Shown here: in pieces, positions 26,851 through 35,980 of the stretch
Position numbering within the stretch: the first letter of the stretch is position 1
How the letters are laid out: each line of letters starts with the position of its first letter
Source: Roseomonas acroporae
Lineage (GTDB): Bacteria; Pseudomonadota; Alphaproteobacteria; Acetobacterales; Acetobacteraceae
Assembly: GCF_023223525.1 (NCBI RefSeq)
Contig: NZ_JALPRX010000097.1
Location: 1 to 57,059 of the forward strand
Direction: 5' to 3'
DNA: 57,059 nucleotides
Position numbers and translations under genes: made by a program
The notes under the pieces: model-generated
The model's input: the letters and a program-made list of their open reading frames with translations, nothing else
Told to the model about the DNA's origin: nothing
The model's database searches: none

Positions 26851-28413
26851 GTGAACGGCGCGGAAAGCCTGGTGCATACCCTGCTGCGGAGTGGCGTGGA
26901 GGTCTGCTTCGCCAATCCCGGCACCAGCGAGATGCATTTCGTCGCGGCGCTGGACCGCGTGCCCGGCATGCGCTGCGTGCTCGGGCTGCAGGAGAACGTC
27001 GTCACGGGCGCCGCGGACGGCTATTTCCGCGTCACCGACCGGCCGGCGGCGACGCTGCTGCATTGCGGCCCCGGCCTCGGCAACGGGCTGGCCAACCTGC
27101 ACAACGCGCGGCGGGCGCGCTCGGGCATCGTCAACATCGTCGGCGACCAGGCGACCTATCACCGCCCCTTCGACGCGCCGCTGACCGCCGACACGGAGGG
27201 CTGGGCGCGCGGCGTCTCCGGCTGGGTGCGCACCGCGGCGAAGGCGACCGAGGTGGGTTCGGACGCCGCCGTCGCGGTGCAGGCGGCGCGCACCGCGCCG
27301 GGCCAGATCGCGACGCTGATCCTGCCCTCCGACACGTGCTGGGACGAGGGCGGGGCGGTGGCCGACCCGCTGCCGGTGCCCGCCGTGCCGCAGGCCGACC
27401 CGCTCGCCATCCGCAACGCCGCGCGCACCCTGCGCGAGAAGCGCAACGTGCTGCTGCTGCTCGGCGGCCGCGCCGTGCGGGCGGGGGCGCAGCGCCTCGC
27501 CCGGCGGATCGAGGCGGCGACCGGCTGCCGCCTGCTCGCCGAGGGCTCCAACGCCCGGATGGAGCGCGGCCGCGGCCGGCTGCAACTGGAGCGCGTGCCC
27601 TACCCGGCGGACCAGGCGCTCGCGGCGCTGAAGGAGGTCGAGCACCTGATCCTGGTCGGCAGCAGGGCGCCGGTCGGCTTCTTCGCCTATCCGGGGGTGC
27701 CGAGCCGGCACTATCCGGAGAGCGCCTCGGTGACGGTGCTGGCGCGGCCGGAGCAGGATGCCGAGGCGGCGCTGGCGGCGCTGGTGGAGGAGCTGGGCGC
27801 GCCCGAGGCGGCGATCCCCGATCCCGGCCCGCGCCCCGAGCCAGGGCGCGGCGCGCCGACGCCGGAAGGGCTGGCGCGCACGCTGGCCGCGCTGATGCCG
27901 GAGAACAGCATCGTCGCCGACGAATCCGTCAGCTTCGGGCGCGGCTTCTTCCGGGAGAGCCACGCCGCGCCGCCGCACGACTGGATGCAGATCATGGGCG
28001 GCGCCATCGGCTGCGGCCTGCCGCTCGCCACCGGCGCCGGCATCGGCGTGCAGGCCATGCGGGATTCCGGGGGGGGCGACCGCCGGGTGATCGGCCTGCA
28101 GGCGGACGGCTCGGCCATGTACACGCTGCAGTCGCTCTGGACCCAGGCGCGCGAGAAGCTGCCGGTGACGACGATCATCCTGGCCAACCGCAAGTACCAG
28201 ATCCTGCTCGGCGAGTACCGCAACGTCGGCGCCAACCCCGGGCGGACGGCGATGGACATGCTCGACCTCGGCAACCCGGATCTCGACTGGGTCCGGCTCG
28301 CGGCGGGGATGGGCGTGGAGGCGGCGCGGGCGGAGACGCTGGAGGCGTGCGGCGACCTGCTCACGCAATCCTGCGCCCGGCCGGGGCCGTTCCTGATCGA
28401 ACTCGTGATCTGA
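26851..28413 (+). CDS. Thiamine-diphosphate enzyme, acetolactate-synthase-like large subunit
   Basis: A 520-residue three-domain ThDP enzyme. The catalytic Glu is in GLQENVVTGAADGY (near residue 53), NPGTSEMHF precedes it, and the cofactor-Mg motif is LQADGSAMYTLQSLW with ANRKYQ after it. It lacks the FAD features expected of true acetolactate synthases, and no small regulatory subunit follows. Related proteins are annotated as acetolactate synthase, benzoylformate decarboxylase or merely ThDP-binding; the real reaction is unknown. The start is GTG at 26851 with AAGGGGGAGAG upstream, matching the family N-terminus NGAESLVHTLLRSGV. Confidence 0.85.
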   Translation: MNGAESLVHTLLRSGVEVCFANPGTSEMHFVAALDRVPGMRCVLGLQENVVTGAADGYFRVTDRPAATLLHCGPGLGNGLANLHNARRARSGIVNIVGDQATYHRPFDAPLTADTEGWARGVSGWVRTAAKATEVGSDAAVAVQAARTAPGQIATLILPSDTCWDEGGAVADPLPVPAVPQADPLAIRNAARTLREKRNVLLLLGGRAVRAGAQRLARRIEAATGCRLLAEGSNARMERGRGRLQLERVPYPADQALAALKEVEHLILVGSRAPVGFFAYPGVPSRHYPESASVTVLARPEQDAEAALAALVEELGAPEAAIPDPGPRPEPGRGAPTPEGLARTLAALMPENSIVADESVSFGRGFFRESHAAPPHDWMQIMGGAIGCGLPLATGAGIGVQAMRDSGGGDRRVIGLQADGSAMYTLQSLWTQAREKLPVTTIILANRKYQILLGEYRNVGANPGRTAMDMLDLGNPDLDWVRLAAGMGVEAARAETLEACGDLLTQSCARPGPFLIELVI

Positions 28414-28645
28414 TCGGTTCGTTGCGCGGGCACCGGGCGGTCGCCATGCGCTGGTCGCCGTCCGGGATCCGGGGCATCGGACGGGGCGGCGGCCGGGCCG
28501 TCGGAAAGGTGGCGCCGGCCACCTGGTTGCCCCGGGGGCCGGCACCTGCCTCCCGACCTGTCTCCCCGGCGGATACATGGCGCCGAATTCAGGCGCTCCG
28601 TAAGGCCGGCGTAAGCCGTGGCGCAGCACCTTCACGGCGCTGCGA

Positions 28646-28686
28646 GCACACGGTTACCGCGACTGGTTTCCGCGGAGGCCGTGTGC
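28646..28686 (+). promoter_or_regulatory. Nested hairpin 40 bases upstream of the efflux adaptor gene
   Basis: GCACACGG (28646-28653) pairs with CCGTGTGC (28679-28686); inside, CCGCG pairs with CGCGG across a nine-base loop, with TTA opposite AGG as an internal loop. In a leader RNA it would form one stem-loop of 13 base pairs; as DNA it could be an operator. The rest of the 313-base gap 28414-28726 shows no gene, only GC-rich palindromic patches near 28510. Confidence 0.4.
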
Positions 28687-28726
28687 GACTCACTGCCGAC
28701 CAGCACGCCGCAGCGCAGGAAGTGAC

Positions 28727-30118
28727 ATGAATATGATTCACACGCCGCCGGCAGCGAAGAACGAGGCGAAGGAGATGGTACCGCCCGCCGGTCAGTCGCC
28801 GGTTTCGCTCTCGCTCTCCCCGGAGCTTGCCGCTACGCCGCGGGAGGGCGGCCGGGAAGCGCCGAAGGGGTCGGCGCAGGCGCAGGCCGCGCCGGCGCGT
28901 CGCGGGATCGGCCGCTACACGACCTGGGGGCTGGTGCTGGCCGTCGCCGGTGCCGGCATCTGGTACGAGTTCCTGCGCGACCCGGCCGGGGTGCACGAGC
29001 CCGCGGCGCCGCACGCCGCCACCGCCGGCCTGCCGCCGGGCGAGTTCCGGCTTTCCGAGACCGAGATCAGGTCGCTGCGCATCGAGCCGGTGCAGGCGCG
29101 CGCCTTCCACGCCGAGCGCGCGGCCGAGGGCCGCATCGCCTACAACGACGACCGCTCGACGCCCGTCTTCACCCCCTACACCGGCCGCGTGGTGAATGCC
29201 GGGCCGCGCCTCGGCGAACGGGTCGAGGCCGGGTCGATGCTGTTCGAGGTCGAGACCAACGACCTGGTGCAGGCCGCCAACGACCTCCTCTCGGCGGTGG
29301 ACGCGCTGAACAAGTCGCGCACCTCGCTGGCGCTGTCGCAGCGCAACGCGGCGCGCCAGGCCGACATGTATGCCGGCCGCGCCGCCTCGATGCAGGCGCT
29401 GGAGCAGGCGCGGGCGGACGCGGCCAACGCCGCCGCCGACCTGCGCGTGCAGGAGACCGCCGTCGCCGCCGCGCGCGACCGCATGCGCGTGCTCGGCCGC
29501 TCGCCCGCCCAGATCGCCGAGGTGGAGCGGACGCGGCACGTCGACGCGACGGTGGCGGTGAACGCGCCGATCGCCGGCACCGTGTCGCAGCGGCGCATCG
29601 GCCCCGGCCAGTGGCTGAACGCCGGCGGCAGCGACCCCGTCTTCACCATCGCCGACCTCTCGACCATGTGGCTGGTGGCGGCGGTGCGGGAGATGGACGC
29701 GCCGCTGGTGCGGGTCGGCCAGGCCGTGCAGGTGACGGTGGGCGCGCTGCCCGGCCGCACCTTCGACGCGCGGATCACCAACATGGCGACCGGCCTCGAT
29801 CCCGTGACGCGCCGCCTGGAGGTGCGCGCCGAGGTGCAGGACCCCGACCGGCTGCTCAAGCCCGAGATGTTCGCGAGCTTCCGGATCGACATCGGCCGCG
29901 ACAGCGACGCCGTGGCGGTGCCGGTCAGCGCCGTGATCTTCCGCGGCAGCGATGCGAGCGTGTGGGAGGCCCTGGACGACAACCGCTTCATCCTGCGCCG
30001 CATCACCCTCGGCATGCGCTCCGGCGACATGCTGGAGGTGGTGCAGGGCCTGCCACCAGGTGCGCGCATCGTCACCGGCGGCGCCCTGTTCGTGGATCGC
30101 GCCGCCCGCATCGACTGA
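28727..30118 (+). CDS. Efflux periplasmic adaptor subunit (HlyD/CusB-like membrane fusion protein)
   Basis: A 463-residue adaptor. A cytoplasmic tail of about 60 residues precedes one membrane anchor (TTWGLVLAVAGAGIWYEF). Then come the split barrel-sandwich hybrid (FTPYTGRVVNAGPRLGERV; APIAGTVSQRRIGPGQWL), a helical hairpin (residues 175-250), a beta barrel and the membrane-proximal domain. It resembles CusB/CzcB adaptors of heavy-metal RND pumps but has no Met or His metal cluster. The TolC-type gene follows; an RND pump gene is absent. It would span the periplasm between an inner-membrane pump encoded elsewhere and the channel. Confidence 0.88.
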   Translation: MNMIHTPPAAKNEAKEMVPPAGQSPVSLSLSPELAATPREGGREAPKGSAQAQAAPARRGIGRYTTWGLVLAVAGAGIWYEFLRDPAGVHEPAAPHAATAGLPPGEFRLSETEIRSLRIEPVQARAFHAERAAEGRIAYNDDRSTPVFTPYTGRVVNAGPRLGERVEAGSMLFEVETNDLVQAANDLLSAVDALNKSRTSLALSQRNAARQADMYAGRAASMQALEQARADAANAAADLRVQETAVAAARDRMRVLGRSPAQIAEVERTRHVDATVAVNAPIAGTVSQRRIGPGQWLNAGGSDPVFTIADLSTMWLVAAVREMDAPLVRVGQAVQVTVGALPGRTFDARITNMATGLDPVTRRLEVRAEVQDPDRLLKPEMFASFRIDIGRDSDAVAVPVSAVIFRGSDASVWEALDDNRFILRRITLGMRSGDMLEVVQGLPPGARIVTGGALFVDRAARID

Positions 30119-30246
30119 CCCGACGCGCCGGCCCCGGCCCGGAACCGCCGGGCGCGATGCCGTCCGGCGGGCGACGCCGCCTTCGGCCCGGCGTCGCGGC
30201 GCGCCATCCTGACAACCGCCGAATCGACCGCCGCCGAGGGGACCCG

Positions 30247-32121
30247 ATGGCTCGCCGCGTGCTTCCTGCTGTCCGTTCCCCGAATCGCCGCCCGCTCCCG
30301 CGCCGTCCGCTTCCGCGTCGCCCGGCCTGCCTGCCGGGCGCTCTCCTGGCGTTGCTGCTGCTCGGCCAGGCCGGGCCGGCCGCCGCGCAAGGCATCGTGG
30401 CGACACCGGGGGTGCCCCTGGGGGCGCCCCTGGTCGTGCCGCCCGGCGCGCCGTCCGGCACCCGCCTCGCCGCGCCGCCCCCGACCGCGCCGGCGCCAGC
30501 CACGGCATCGCCGCTTCCCGGTGCCGTTCCGGGGCGCGGCGCGGCGATGTCGGTCACCGTTCCGGGCCTCGTGCCGCTGCCCTACGCCGCCACCATCCGG
30601 CCGATGACGCTGGAGCAGGCGGAGCGGCTGCTGGTGGAGCGCAACCTGACCGTGCTGGCGGCACGGCGCGGGGTGGATGCGGCGCGGGCGCAGGTGCTGG
30701 TCAACAGCAGCATCCCGAGCCCCACCTTCTCCTTCGGCAACACGGCCTTCAACACCAACGAGCGGGTGAACGGCGGCCTCCAGGGCTCGCGCTTCTTCGG
30801 GCCGAACAACAATTTCAGCACCGGCCTCTCCATGCTGGTGGAGCGCGGCGGCAAGCGCGAGCTGCGCACCCGCTTCGCCGACGAGCAGATCGGCGTCGCC
30901 GAGACGCAGGTGCTGGACGCGATGCGCACCCAGCTCTTCGGGTTGCGGCAGGCCTTCCTGAACGCGCTGCTGGCGCGCGCCAACCTGGAGGTGGCGCTGA
31001 GCAACCGCGGCTCGCTGGACCGCACCGAGGCGCTGCTGCGCCGCCAGCTCGCCAACGGCGCCATCCCGGAAGGCGACCTGATCCGCTTCCAGGCCGGGCG
31101 GCTGCAATTCGAGCAGGACGTGCTGACCCAGGCGCAGTCCTACGCGGCGGGCGTGGCGCAGGTGGCGGTGTTCCTCGCCGCCGACGCCGCCGCCTTCGTG
31201 CCGGGGGCCGGGCAGCTCGACCGGCTGGGAATCCGGCCGAGCGTGCCGGGAGCGCTGGCCCTGCCGGCCAACCCGGTGCCGCGCCCCGGCTCCCGCCTCG
31301 CCGAGCAGGAGGCGCGCGGCGAGGCGCCGGACGCGGGCGGGACGCCGGGCGCCGTGGGCGCCACGCCGCCGGCCGGGCGCGGCGCGGCGCGCGGCCCGGC
31401 CGCGCCGGGAGGGGCGCGGGGCCCCGTCGTCGCGCCGATGCAGCCGGTCGCCCCCGTGGTGCTGCCGCCCGTCGCCTTCGACCTGCGCGGCCGCATCGAC
31501 CGCGCGCCCGAGCTCGGCGTCGCGCGCGAGGTGCTGGCCGAGGCGGTGGCGCAGCGCCCCGACGTGGTGGTGGCGGCGCGGCAGGCGAGTGCCGCCGCGG
31601 CCAACACGCGGCTGGCGGAGGCGGGGCGCGCGCGCGACGTGACCATCGGCGCCACCTGGTCGCGCTCGCGGCTCTCGCAGGACCTGCCGAATTCGCGGCT
31701 GTCGGATCTCTACGCCAACAACTCGCTCGGGCTCTCCTTCTCCATCCCGCTGTTCACCAACCGGATGGTGGAGGGCAATGTGGGCGTCGCGGCGGGCCAG
31801 CAGGGCCAGGCGGAGGCGCAGGCGCGCGCCACGCTGGCGCAGGCGCGCGCCGACTTCGCCGTGGCCTGGGCCGGCTACGAGCAGGCGCGCCTGCTGCTGA
31901 CGCGCTACGGCCCCGGCGCCATCGCGCAGGCCGAGGATTCCTATGCCATCGTCGAGCGTTCCTACTTCGCCGGCGGCAACTCGCTGATCGACGTGCTGGA
32001 CGCGCTGCGCACGCTGAACGCGACCCGGGTGGCGGTGAACACGGTGCGGATCAACTACCTGCTCGCGCTGGCGCAGCTCGAGCAGGCGACCGGGGTCTCC
32101 GGCCTGGCGCCGCGGCCCTGA
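30247..32121 (+). CDS. TolC-family outer-membrane efflux protein
   Basis: Outer-membrane channel subunit of 624 residues. The signal sequence is preceded by an Arg/Pro-rich start (RRPLPRRPLPRR) and ends at PAAAQG. Two OEP repeats are seen: the first from LEQAERLLVERNLTVLAARR, the second from VAREVLAEAVAQRPDVVVAA to the C-terminal YFAGGNSLIDVLDALRTLNA. They are separated by about 70 Gly/Ala/Pro-rich residues (31250-31470), an unusual insertion. Members assemble as trimers in the outer membrane. The FNTNERVNGG region resembles CzcC/CusC-type proteins. ATG at 30247 follows the adaptor gene by 128 bases. Confidence 0.9.
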   Translation: MARRVLPAVRSPNRRPLPRRPLPRRPACLPGALLALLLLGQAGPAAAQGIVATPGVPLGAPLVVPPGAPSGTRLAAPPPTAPAPATASPLPGAVPGRGAAMSVTVPGLVPLPYAATIRPMTLEQAERLLVERNLTVLAARRGVDAARAQVLVNSSIPSPTFSFGNTAFNTNERVNGGLQGSRFFGPNNNFSTGLSMLVERGGKRELRTRFADEQIGVAETQVLDAMRTQLFGLRQAFLNALLARANLEVALSNRGSLDRTEALLRRQLANGAIPEGDLIRFQAGRLQFEQDVLTQAQSYAAGVAQVAVFLAADAAAFVPGAGQLDRLGIRPSVPGALALPANPVPRPGSRLAEQEARGEAPDAGGTPGAVGATPPAGRGAARGPAAPGGARGPVVAPMQPVAPVVLPPVAFDLRGRIDRAPELGVAREVLAEAVAQRPDVVVAARQASAAAANTRLAEAGRARDVTIGATWSRSRLSQDLPNSRLSDLYANNSLGLSFSIPLFTNRMVEGNVGVAAGQQGQAEAQARATLAQARADFAVAWAGYEQARLLLTRYGPGAIAQAEDSYAIVERSYFAGGNSLIDVLDALRTLNATRVAVNTVRINYLLALAQLEQATGVSGLAPRP

Positions 32122-32265
32122 CGCGGCGCCCCCGATGCGGCGTCCCGACGGCGCCCCGGCGGCGCCCAGTGCGGGCACCGGCCGACCGGGCGGACCGGCA
32201 CGGGGTCGTAACCACGACCGGAACGAATTCACCGAACGTCAAGGAGGATACGCGATACGGGGGAC

Positions 32266-33417
32266 ATGCGCTCCTCCTCCGCCAGGGCGGGCACCGATGG
32301 TGCCACGGCCCAGCCCCCCGCCGCCGGCGCGACCGAGACGCCGGAGCAGATCCGCCGCCTGGCTGCGCGGGCCTGGCTCGAGATGGACAGCCTTGGCGTG
32401 CTGCCGACGCCGCAGCATTTCGAGATCTGGTACACCCATCTCTGCGGCAGCAGCCCGGAGCTGAGCCGGCGCCTCGCCACGCTGCTGGCGGGCGACTCCT
32501 CGCCGACCGCCGCCGAGCTGGCCGTGCTGCACGCCGAATGCATCGGCCCCGAGCTGGACGTGGACGCGGTCGGTGACCGCATCGACGCGATCCAGCAGGC
32601 CGCCGACGCCATGGTCGAGCAGATCAACGGCAACGGCAGGACGCTGAACGCGTACGGCGCCGTGCTGTCGGTCGTGGCGGACCGGCTCGGCCAGGACACC
32701 TCGATGGAGGGCCTGCTGCGCGCGGTGGAGATGCTGACCACGGAGACGGTGCGCGCCAGCGAGCGCAACCGGCTGCTGGAGCAGCAGCTCGCCGCCTCGG
32801 CGTCGCGGATCTGCACCCTGCGCCGCAGCCTGGCGGAGGTGCGGCAGGAAGCCACCACGGACGGCCTCACCGGCCTCAGCAACCGGCGTGCCTTCGATGC
32901 GAGGCTGCGCCGGGCGCTGGTGGCGCGGAACCGGCCCGAGGGCTATCCGGTGTCGCTGCTGCTGCTGGACGTGGACCACTTCAAGCAGTTCAACGACGTG
33001 CACGGGCACAAGGTGGGGGACCTCGTGCTGCGGCTGGTGGGCCGGCTGCTGGCGCAGAGCGTGAAGGGGCGCGACACGGCGGCGCGCTACGGCGGCGAGG
33101 AGTTCGCGGTCATCCTGGCCGGCGCGGACCTGCGCGCGGCGTCGATCGTGGCCGAGCAGATACGCGCGGCGCTGGACGGCAAGCGCCTGGTGAACAAGGG
33201 CTCGGGCGAAGGGCTGGGCAGCGTGACCGTCTCGATCGGCGTCGCCGAGGCGGGGCGGAACGAGCATGCCTCGTCCCTGCTCGAACGGGCGGACGCGGCG
33301 CTCTACCGGGCCAAGCATGCCGGCCGCAACATGGTCTGCGTCGACGAAGGCGTCGGGAGAGGCGAGGACGCGGCGGCCGGCCCCGGCGATCCCGGCCGCC
33401 GCGTCGCGGCGGTCTGA
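32266..33417 (+). CDS. Diguanylate cyclase (GGDEF domain)
   Basis: A 383-residue cytoplasmic protein that should make cyclic di-GMP. The GGDEF domain fills residues about 200-355, with TTDGLTGLSNRRAFD, LDVDHFKQFND and the active site RYGGEEFAVI (GGEEF near 276-280). The inhibitory RxxD site five residues before reads KGRD, so product feedback may be lost. Residues 25-190 are helical, beginning with LAARAWLEMDSLGVLPTPQHFEIWYTH (split: a region conserved in a group of alphaproteobacterial cyclases) and no membrane segment or known sensor domain is visible. The last 25 residues are low complexity. Confidence 0.9.
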   Translation: MRSSSARAGTDGATAQPPAAGATETPEQIRRLAARAWLEMDSLGVLPTPQHFEIWYTHLCGSSPELSRRLATLLAGDSSPTAAELAVLHAECIGPELDVDAVGDRIDAIQQAADAMVEQINGNGRTLNAYGAVLSVVADRLGQDTSMEGLLRAVEMLTTETVRASERNRLLEQQLAASASRICTLRRSLAEVRQEATTDGLTGLSNRRAFDARLRRALVARNRPEGYPVSLLLLDVDHFKQFNDVHGHKVGDLVLRLVGRLLAQSVKGRDTAARYGGEEFAVILAGADLRAASIVAEQIRAALDGKRLVNKGSGEGLGSVTVSIGVAEAGRNEHASSLLERADAALYRAKHAGRNMVCVDEGVGRGEDAAAGPGDPGRRVAAV

Positions 33418-33456
33418 TGCCGGCCCGCACGGGCCGGGCAGGCCCCGGGCGCGGCT

Positions 33457-34044
33457 TCAGCCTGCGTCGCCGCGCGCCAGGGACGCCTTGTGCCGTCGCG
33501 CCAGCTCCACGTAGTGCGGGGCGGTGCGGTCGAACACGGCGCGCTGCTCCTCGGTCAGCACCCGCACCAGCTTCGCGGGCGAACCCATCCACAATTCGTT
33601 GCGCCCGATGCGCTTGCCTGGCGGCAGCACGCCGCCCGCGCCGAGCACGCCGCCCTCCTCGATCACCGCCCGGTCCAGCACCGTGGCGCCCATGCCGACG
33701 AAGGCGCGGTGGTGAAGCGTGCAGGCATGCACGATGGCGGCGTGGCCCACCGTCACGTCGTCGCCGATCAGCGTCGCCTCGGCGCCGGCGTTGACGTGGA
33801 TGATGGTGCCGTCCTGGATGTTGCTGCGCGCGCCGATGGTGATGTCGTTCGTGTCGCCGCGCAGCACGCAGTGGTACCAGATGCTGGAATCGGCGCCGAT
33901 GACGACCCGGCCCAGCACCAGCGCGGTGGGGGCGACGAAGGCGGAGGCCGCGACCTGCGGCACCGTGCCCTCGAAGCCGCGCACGGGGCCATCGGCCGGT
34001 CCCCCGGCCATGCCGCCCAGCGCGGCCTTCACGAAGTCGTCCAT
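33457..34044 (-). CDS. Gamma-class carbonic anhydrase-like hexapeptide-repeat protein
   Basis: A 195-residue left-handed beta-helix protein. Hexapeptide repeats run from residue 35 to 140 (GRVVIGADSSIWYHCVLRGD; NIQDGTIIHV; VGHAAIVHACTLHHRAFVGMG). Three His residues in the latter two blocks correspond to the zinc ligands of the gamma carbonic anhydrase / YrdA / PaaY group, which trimerise. Family members hydrate CO2 or are acyl-CoA thioesterases or inactive; the reaction cannot be fixed here. ATG at 34042-34044 precedes the first repeat by a 33-residue lead. Confidence 0.87.
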   Translation of the reverse strand: MDDFVKAALGGMAGGPADGPVRGFEGTVPQVAASAFVAPTALVLGRVVIGADSSIWYHCVLRGDTNDITIGARSNIQDGTIIHVNAGAEATLIGDDVTVGHAAIVHACTLHHRAFVGMGATVLDRAVIEEGGVLGAGGVLPPGKRIGRNELWMGSPAKLVRVLTEEQRAVFDRTAPHYVELARRHKASLARGDAG

Positions 34045-34199
34045 CCTCGCCTCCTTCCCCGTCGATCCGTTGCCGCCCTGCCGTGGCGGCCGGCAGGCTC
34101 CGCTTCGCCCGTTGCGTGTCCCGCCTCGTCGCGTGCCGGCCGCCGGTCACGCGGGGACGTGGCGGGCCGGGCCCGCCGCGTCCGGTCCGGCCGAAGGGC

Positions 34200-35171
34200 C
34201 TACTCGGCCGCCGCGGCCGACGCCGCGCCGAGCGCCGCCGACACGTCGAGGCCGAGCATCAGCCCGATGTTCTGCACCGCCGCCCCGGAGGCGCCCTTGC
34301 CGAGGTTGTCGAGCCGCGCCACCAGCACGGCCTGGCCGTTCTGCGTGTTGCCGAAGACGCGCAGCTCCAGCAGGTTGGTGTCGTTCAGCGCCTGCGGCTC
34401 CAGCTTGCCGTTCGCCTCGGCCGGCACCACGCGCACGAACTGGCTGCCGCGGTAGTGCTCGCGCAGCGCCGCCTCCAGCATGGCGGGCGACGGGGTGCCC
34501 GGGAGCGTGTCGAGGTGCAGCGGCACCGAGACCAGCATGCCCTGCCGGAAATCGCCCACCGAGGGGACGAAGATCGGCCGCCGGCTCAGGCCCGAATACT
34601 TCTGCAGCTCCGGCACGTGCTTGTGCCCGAGGCCGAGCCCGTACAGCTCGAAATCCGGCGCGGTGCGGGCCTCGTAGGCGGCGATCATCGACTTGCCACC
34701 GCCCGAGTAGCCGCTGACCGCGTTCACCGCGACGGGATGGTCGGCCGGCAGCAGCCCGGCATCGACCAGCGGCCGCAGCAGGGCGATCGCGCCGGTCGGG
34801 TAGCAGCCCGGGTTGCTGACGCGGGGCGCCGCGGCGATGCGGGCGGCCTGGTCGGCTGCCAGCTCGGGGAAGCCGTAGGTCCAGTCCGGCGCCACGCGGT
34901 GCGCGGTGGAGGCGTCCAGCAGCTTGGGCGCCGCCGCGCCGAGCCCGGCGGCCAGCGCCGTCGTCTCCTTCGCCGCGTCGTCGGGCAGGCAGAGCACGAC
35001 GAGGTCCACCGAGGCCATCAGGTCGCGCTTGGCGGCCGGGTCCTTGCGCAGCGCCTCGGGGATGGAGCGCAGCGACAGCCCTCGGATGCCCTCCAGGCGC
35101 TCGCGGATGCCGAGGCCGGTGGTGCCCGCCTCGCCGTCGATGAACACCGTGGGGGTCTGGCCCTTGGCCAT
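34200..35171 (-). CDS. argC: N-acetyl-gamma-glutamyl-phosphate reductase (type 2 ArgC)
   Basis: Third step of arginine synthesis, NADPH-dependent reduction of N-acetylglutamyl phosphate. The 323-residue product matches the short type 2 Arg[18 protein letters not shown] at the nucleotide site, catalytic Cys in SNPGCYPTG (near residue 120) and [13 protein letters not shown]. Codes for a cytoplasmic enzyme. The gene lies downstream of rplM-rpsI as in many alphaproteobacteria, separated from rpsI by a terminator and a family A repeat, so it probably has its own promoter. Confidence 0.95.
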   Translation of the reverse strand: MAKGQTPTVFIDGEAGTTGLGIRERLEGIRGLSLRSIPEALRKDPAAKRDLMASVDLVVLCLPDDAAKETTALAAGLGAAAPKLLDASTAHRVAPDWTYGFPELAADQAARIAAAPRVSNPGCYPTGAIALLRPLVDAGLLPADHPVAVNAVSGYSGGGKSMIAAYEARTAPDFELYGLGLGHKHVPELQKYSGLSRRPIFVPSVGDFRQGMLVSVPLHLDTLPGTPSPAMLEAALREHYRGSQFVRVVPAEANGKLEPQALNDTNLLELRVFGNTQNGQAVLVARLDNLGKGASGAAVQNIGLMLGLDVSAALGAASAAAAE

Positions 35172-35245
35172 GGCAACGCCCTCTCAGATAGCCCGCTGGC
35201 GCGGGTCCGGTGCCGCCGGACCATCCGGCGGCACCCTGCCCGCAG

Positions 35246-35292
35246 TTAAAGCATTTCCAGGCGGGGCTTGTACGCCCCGGCGCCTGCCAAAT
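35246..35292 (+). repeat. Family A repeat, diverged copy A5
   Basis: TTAAAGCATTTCC and CCAAATGC are the outer arms; the inner stem is GGGGC-TTGTAC-GCCCC, a full replacement of the stem seen in other copies. Hairpin 2 is missing. Orientation relative to the minus-strand genes rpsI and argC is the same as for A1-A3. It starts 74 bases before the argC start codon. Confidence 0.6.
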
Positions 35293-35392
35293 GCGTGACG
35301 GTACGGGTTCCGGCCGTGTTCCGGCGCCCGGGTTGGCCTTGCAGGGTGGCGCACCAAGGGCGGCATCCCTGGCCGGAAGCCGGAACGCAGAA

Positions 35393-35418
35393 GGGGCGGA
35401 CCCTTGCGGATCCGCCCC
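35393..35418 (-). terminator. rplM-rpsI terminator
   Basis: On the minus strand GGGGCGGATCC-GCAA-GGGTCCGCCCC is followed by TTCTGCGTTCC. The stem of eight GC-rich pairs lies about 50 bases after the rpsI stop and before argC. The T-content after the stem is modest, but position and strength support an intrinsic terminator. Confidence 0.6.
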
Positions 35419-35469
35419 CCCGATCTCGAAGCCTTGCGGCCCGGCGCGTGACGCCGGATCCGCCCGGCG

Positions 35470-35976
35470 TCAGCGCTTGCTGAACTGGAAGCTGCGTCGC
35501 GCCTTGGCGCGGCCGTACTTCTTGCGCTCGACGGTACGCGGGTCGCGCGTCAGGAAGCCGGCCTTCTTGAGGATCGGGCGCAGGCCCGGCTCGTAGAAGG
35601 TCAGCGCCCGGCTGATGCCGTGCCGCACCGCGCCGGCCTGGCCGGACAGCCCGCCGCCGACCACCGTGCAGGTGACGTCGAACTGCTGGTAGCGGTCGGC
35701 CACCAGGAAGGGCTGGGTGATCAGCATGCGCAGCACGGGGCGGGCGAAGTACTTCGCCGCCGGCTTGCCGTTGACCTCGATGGTGCCCTTGCCCGGCTTC
35801 ACCCAGACGCGGGCGACCGCGTCCTTGCGCTTGCCGGTGGCGTAGGAGCGGCCCTGCGCGTCGCGCTTGGGCTCGCGCACGATCGCCACGCCCTCGTCCG
35901 GGGTGCCGGCGGCGGGCGTGCCCTGCACCAGCGTCTTGAGGTCCGCGAGGCTGCGGCCGGTGGTCTGCTCGCTCAT
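35470..35976 (-). CDS. rpsI: 30S ribosomal protein uS9
   Basis: Ribosomal protein S9 of the small subunit, whose C-terminal tail reaches the decoding centre. The product has 168 residues; E. coli S9 has about 130, and the extra length is an N-terminal arm of about 38 residues common in alphaproteobacteria. The core begins [19 protein letters not shown] and includes [19 protein letters not shown]; the end [16 protein letters not shown] is the conserved basic tail. It starts four bases after the rplM stop and is cotranscribed with it. Confidence 0.98.
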   Translation of the reverse strand: MSEQTTGRSLADLKTLVQGTPAAGTPDEGVAIVREPKRDAQGRSYATGKRKDAVARVWVKPGKGTIEVNGKPAAKYFARPVLRMLITQPFLVADRYQQFDVTCTVVGGGLSGQAGAVRHGISRALTFYEPGLRPILKKAGFLTRDPRTVERKKYGRAKARRSFQFSKR

Positions 35977-35980
35977 CGGT

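Noticed and set aside
25420-28635. A 1071-codon minus-strand frame opposite the C13 peptidase and the ThDP gene
   Set aside because: No protein-like motifs; composition is Arg/Ala/Gly/His low complexity, and the opposite strand has two recognised genes with correct catalytic residues.
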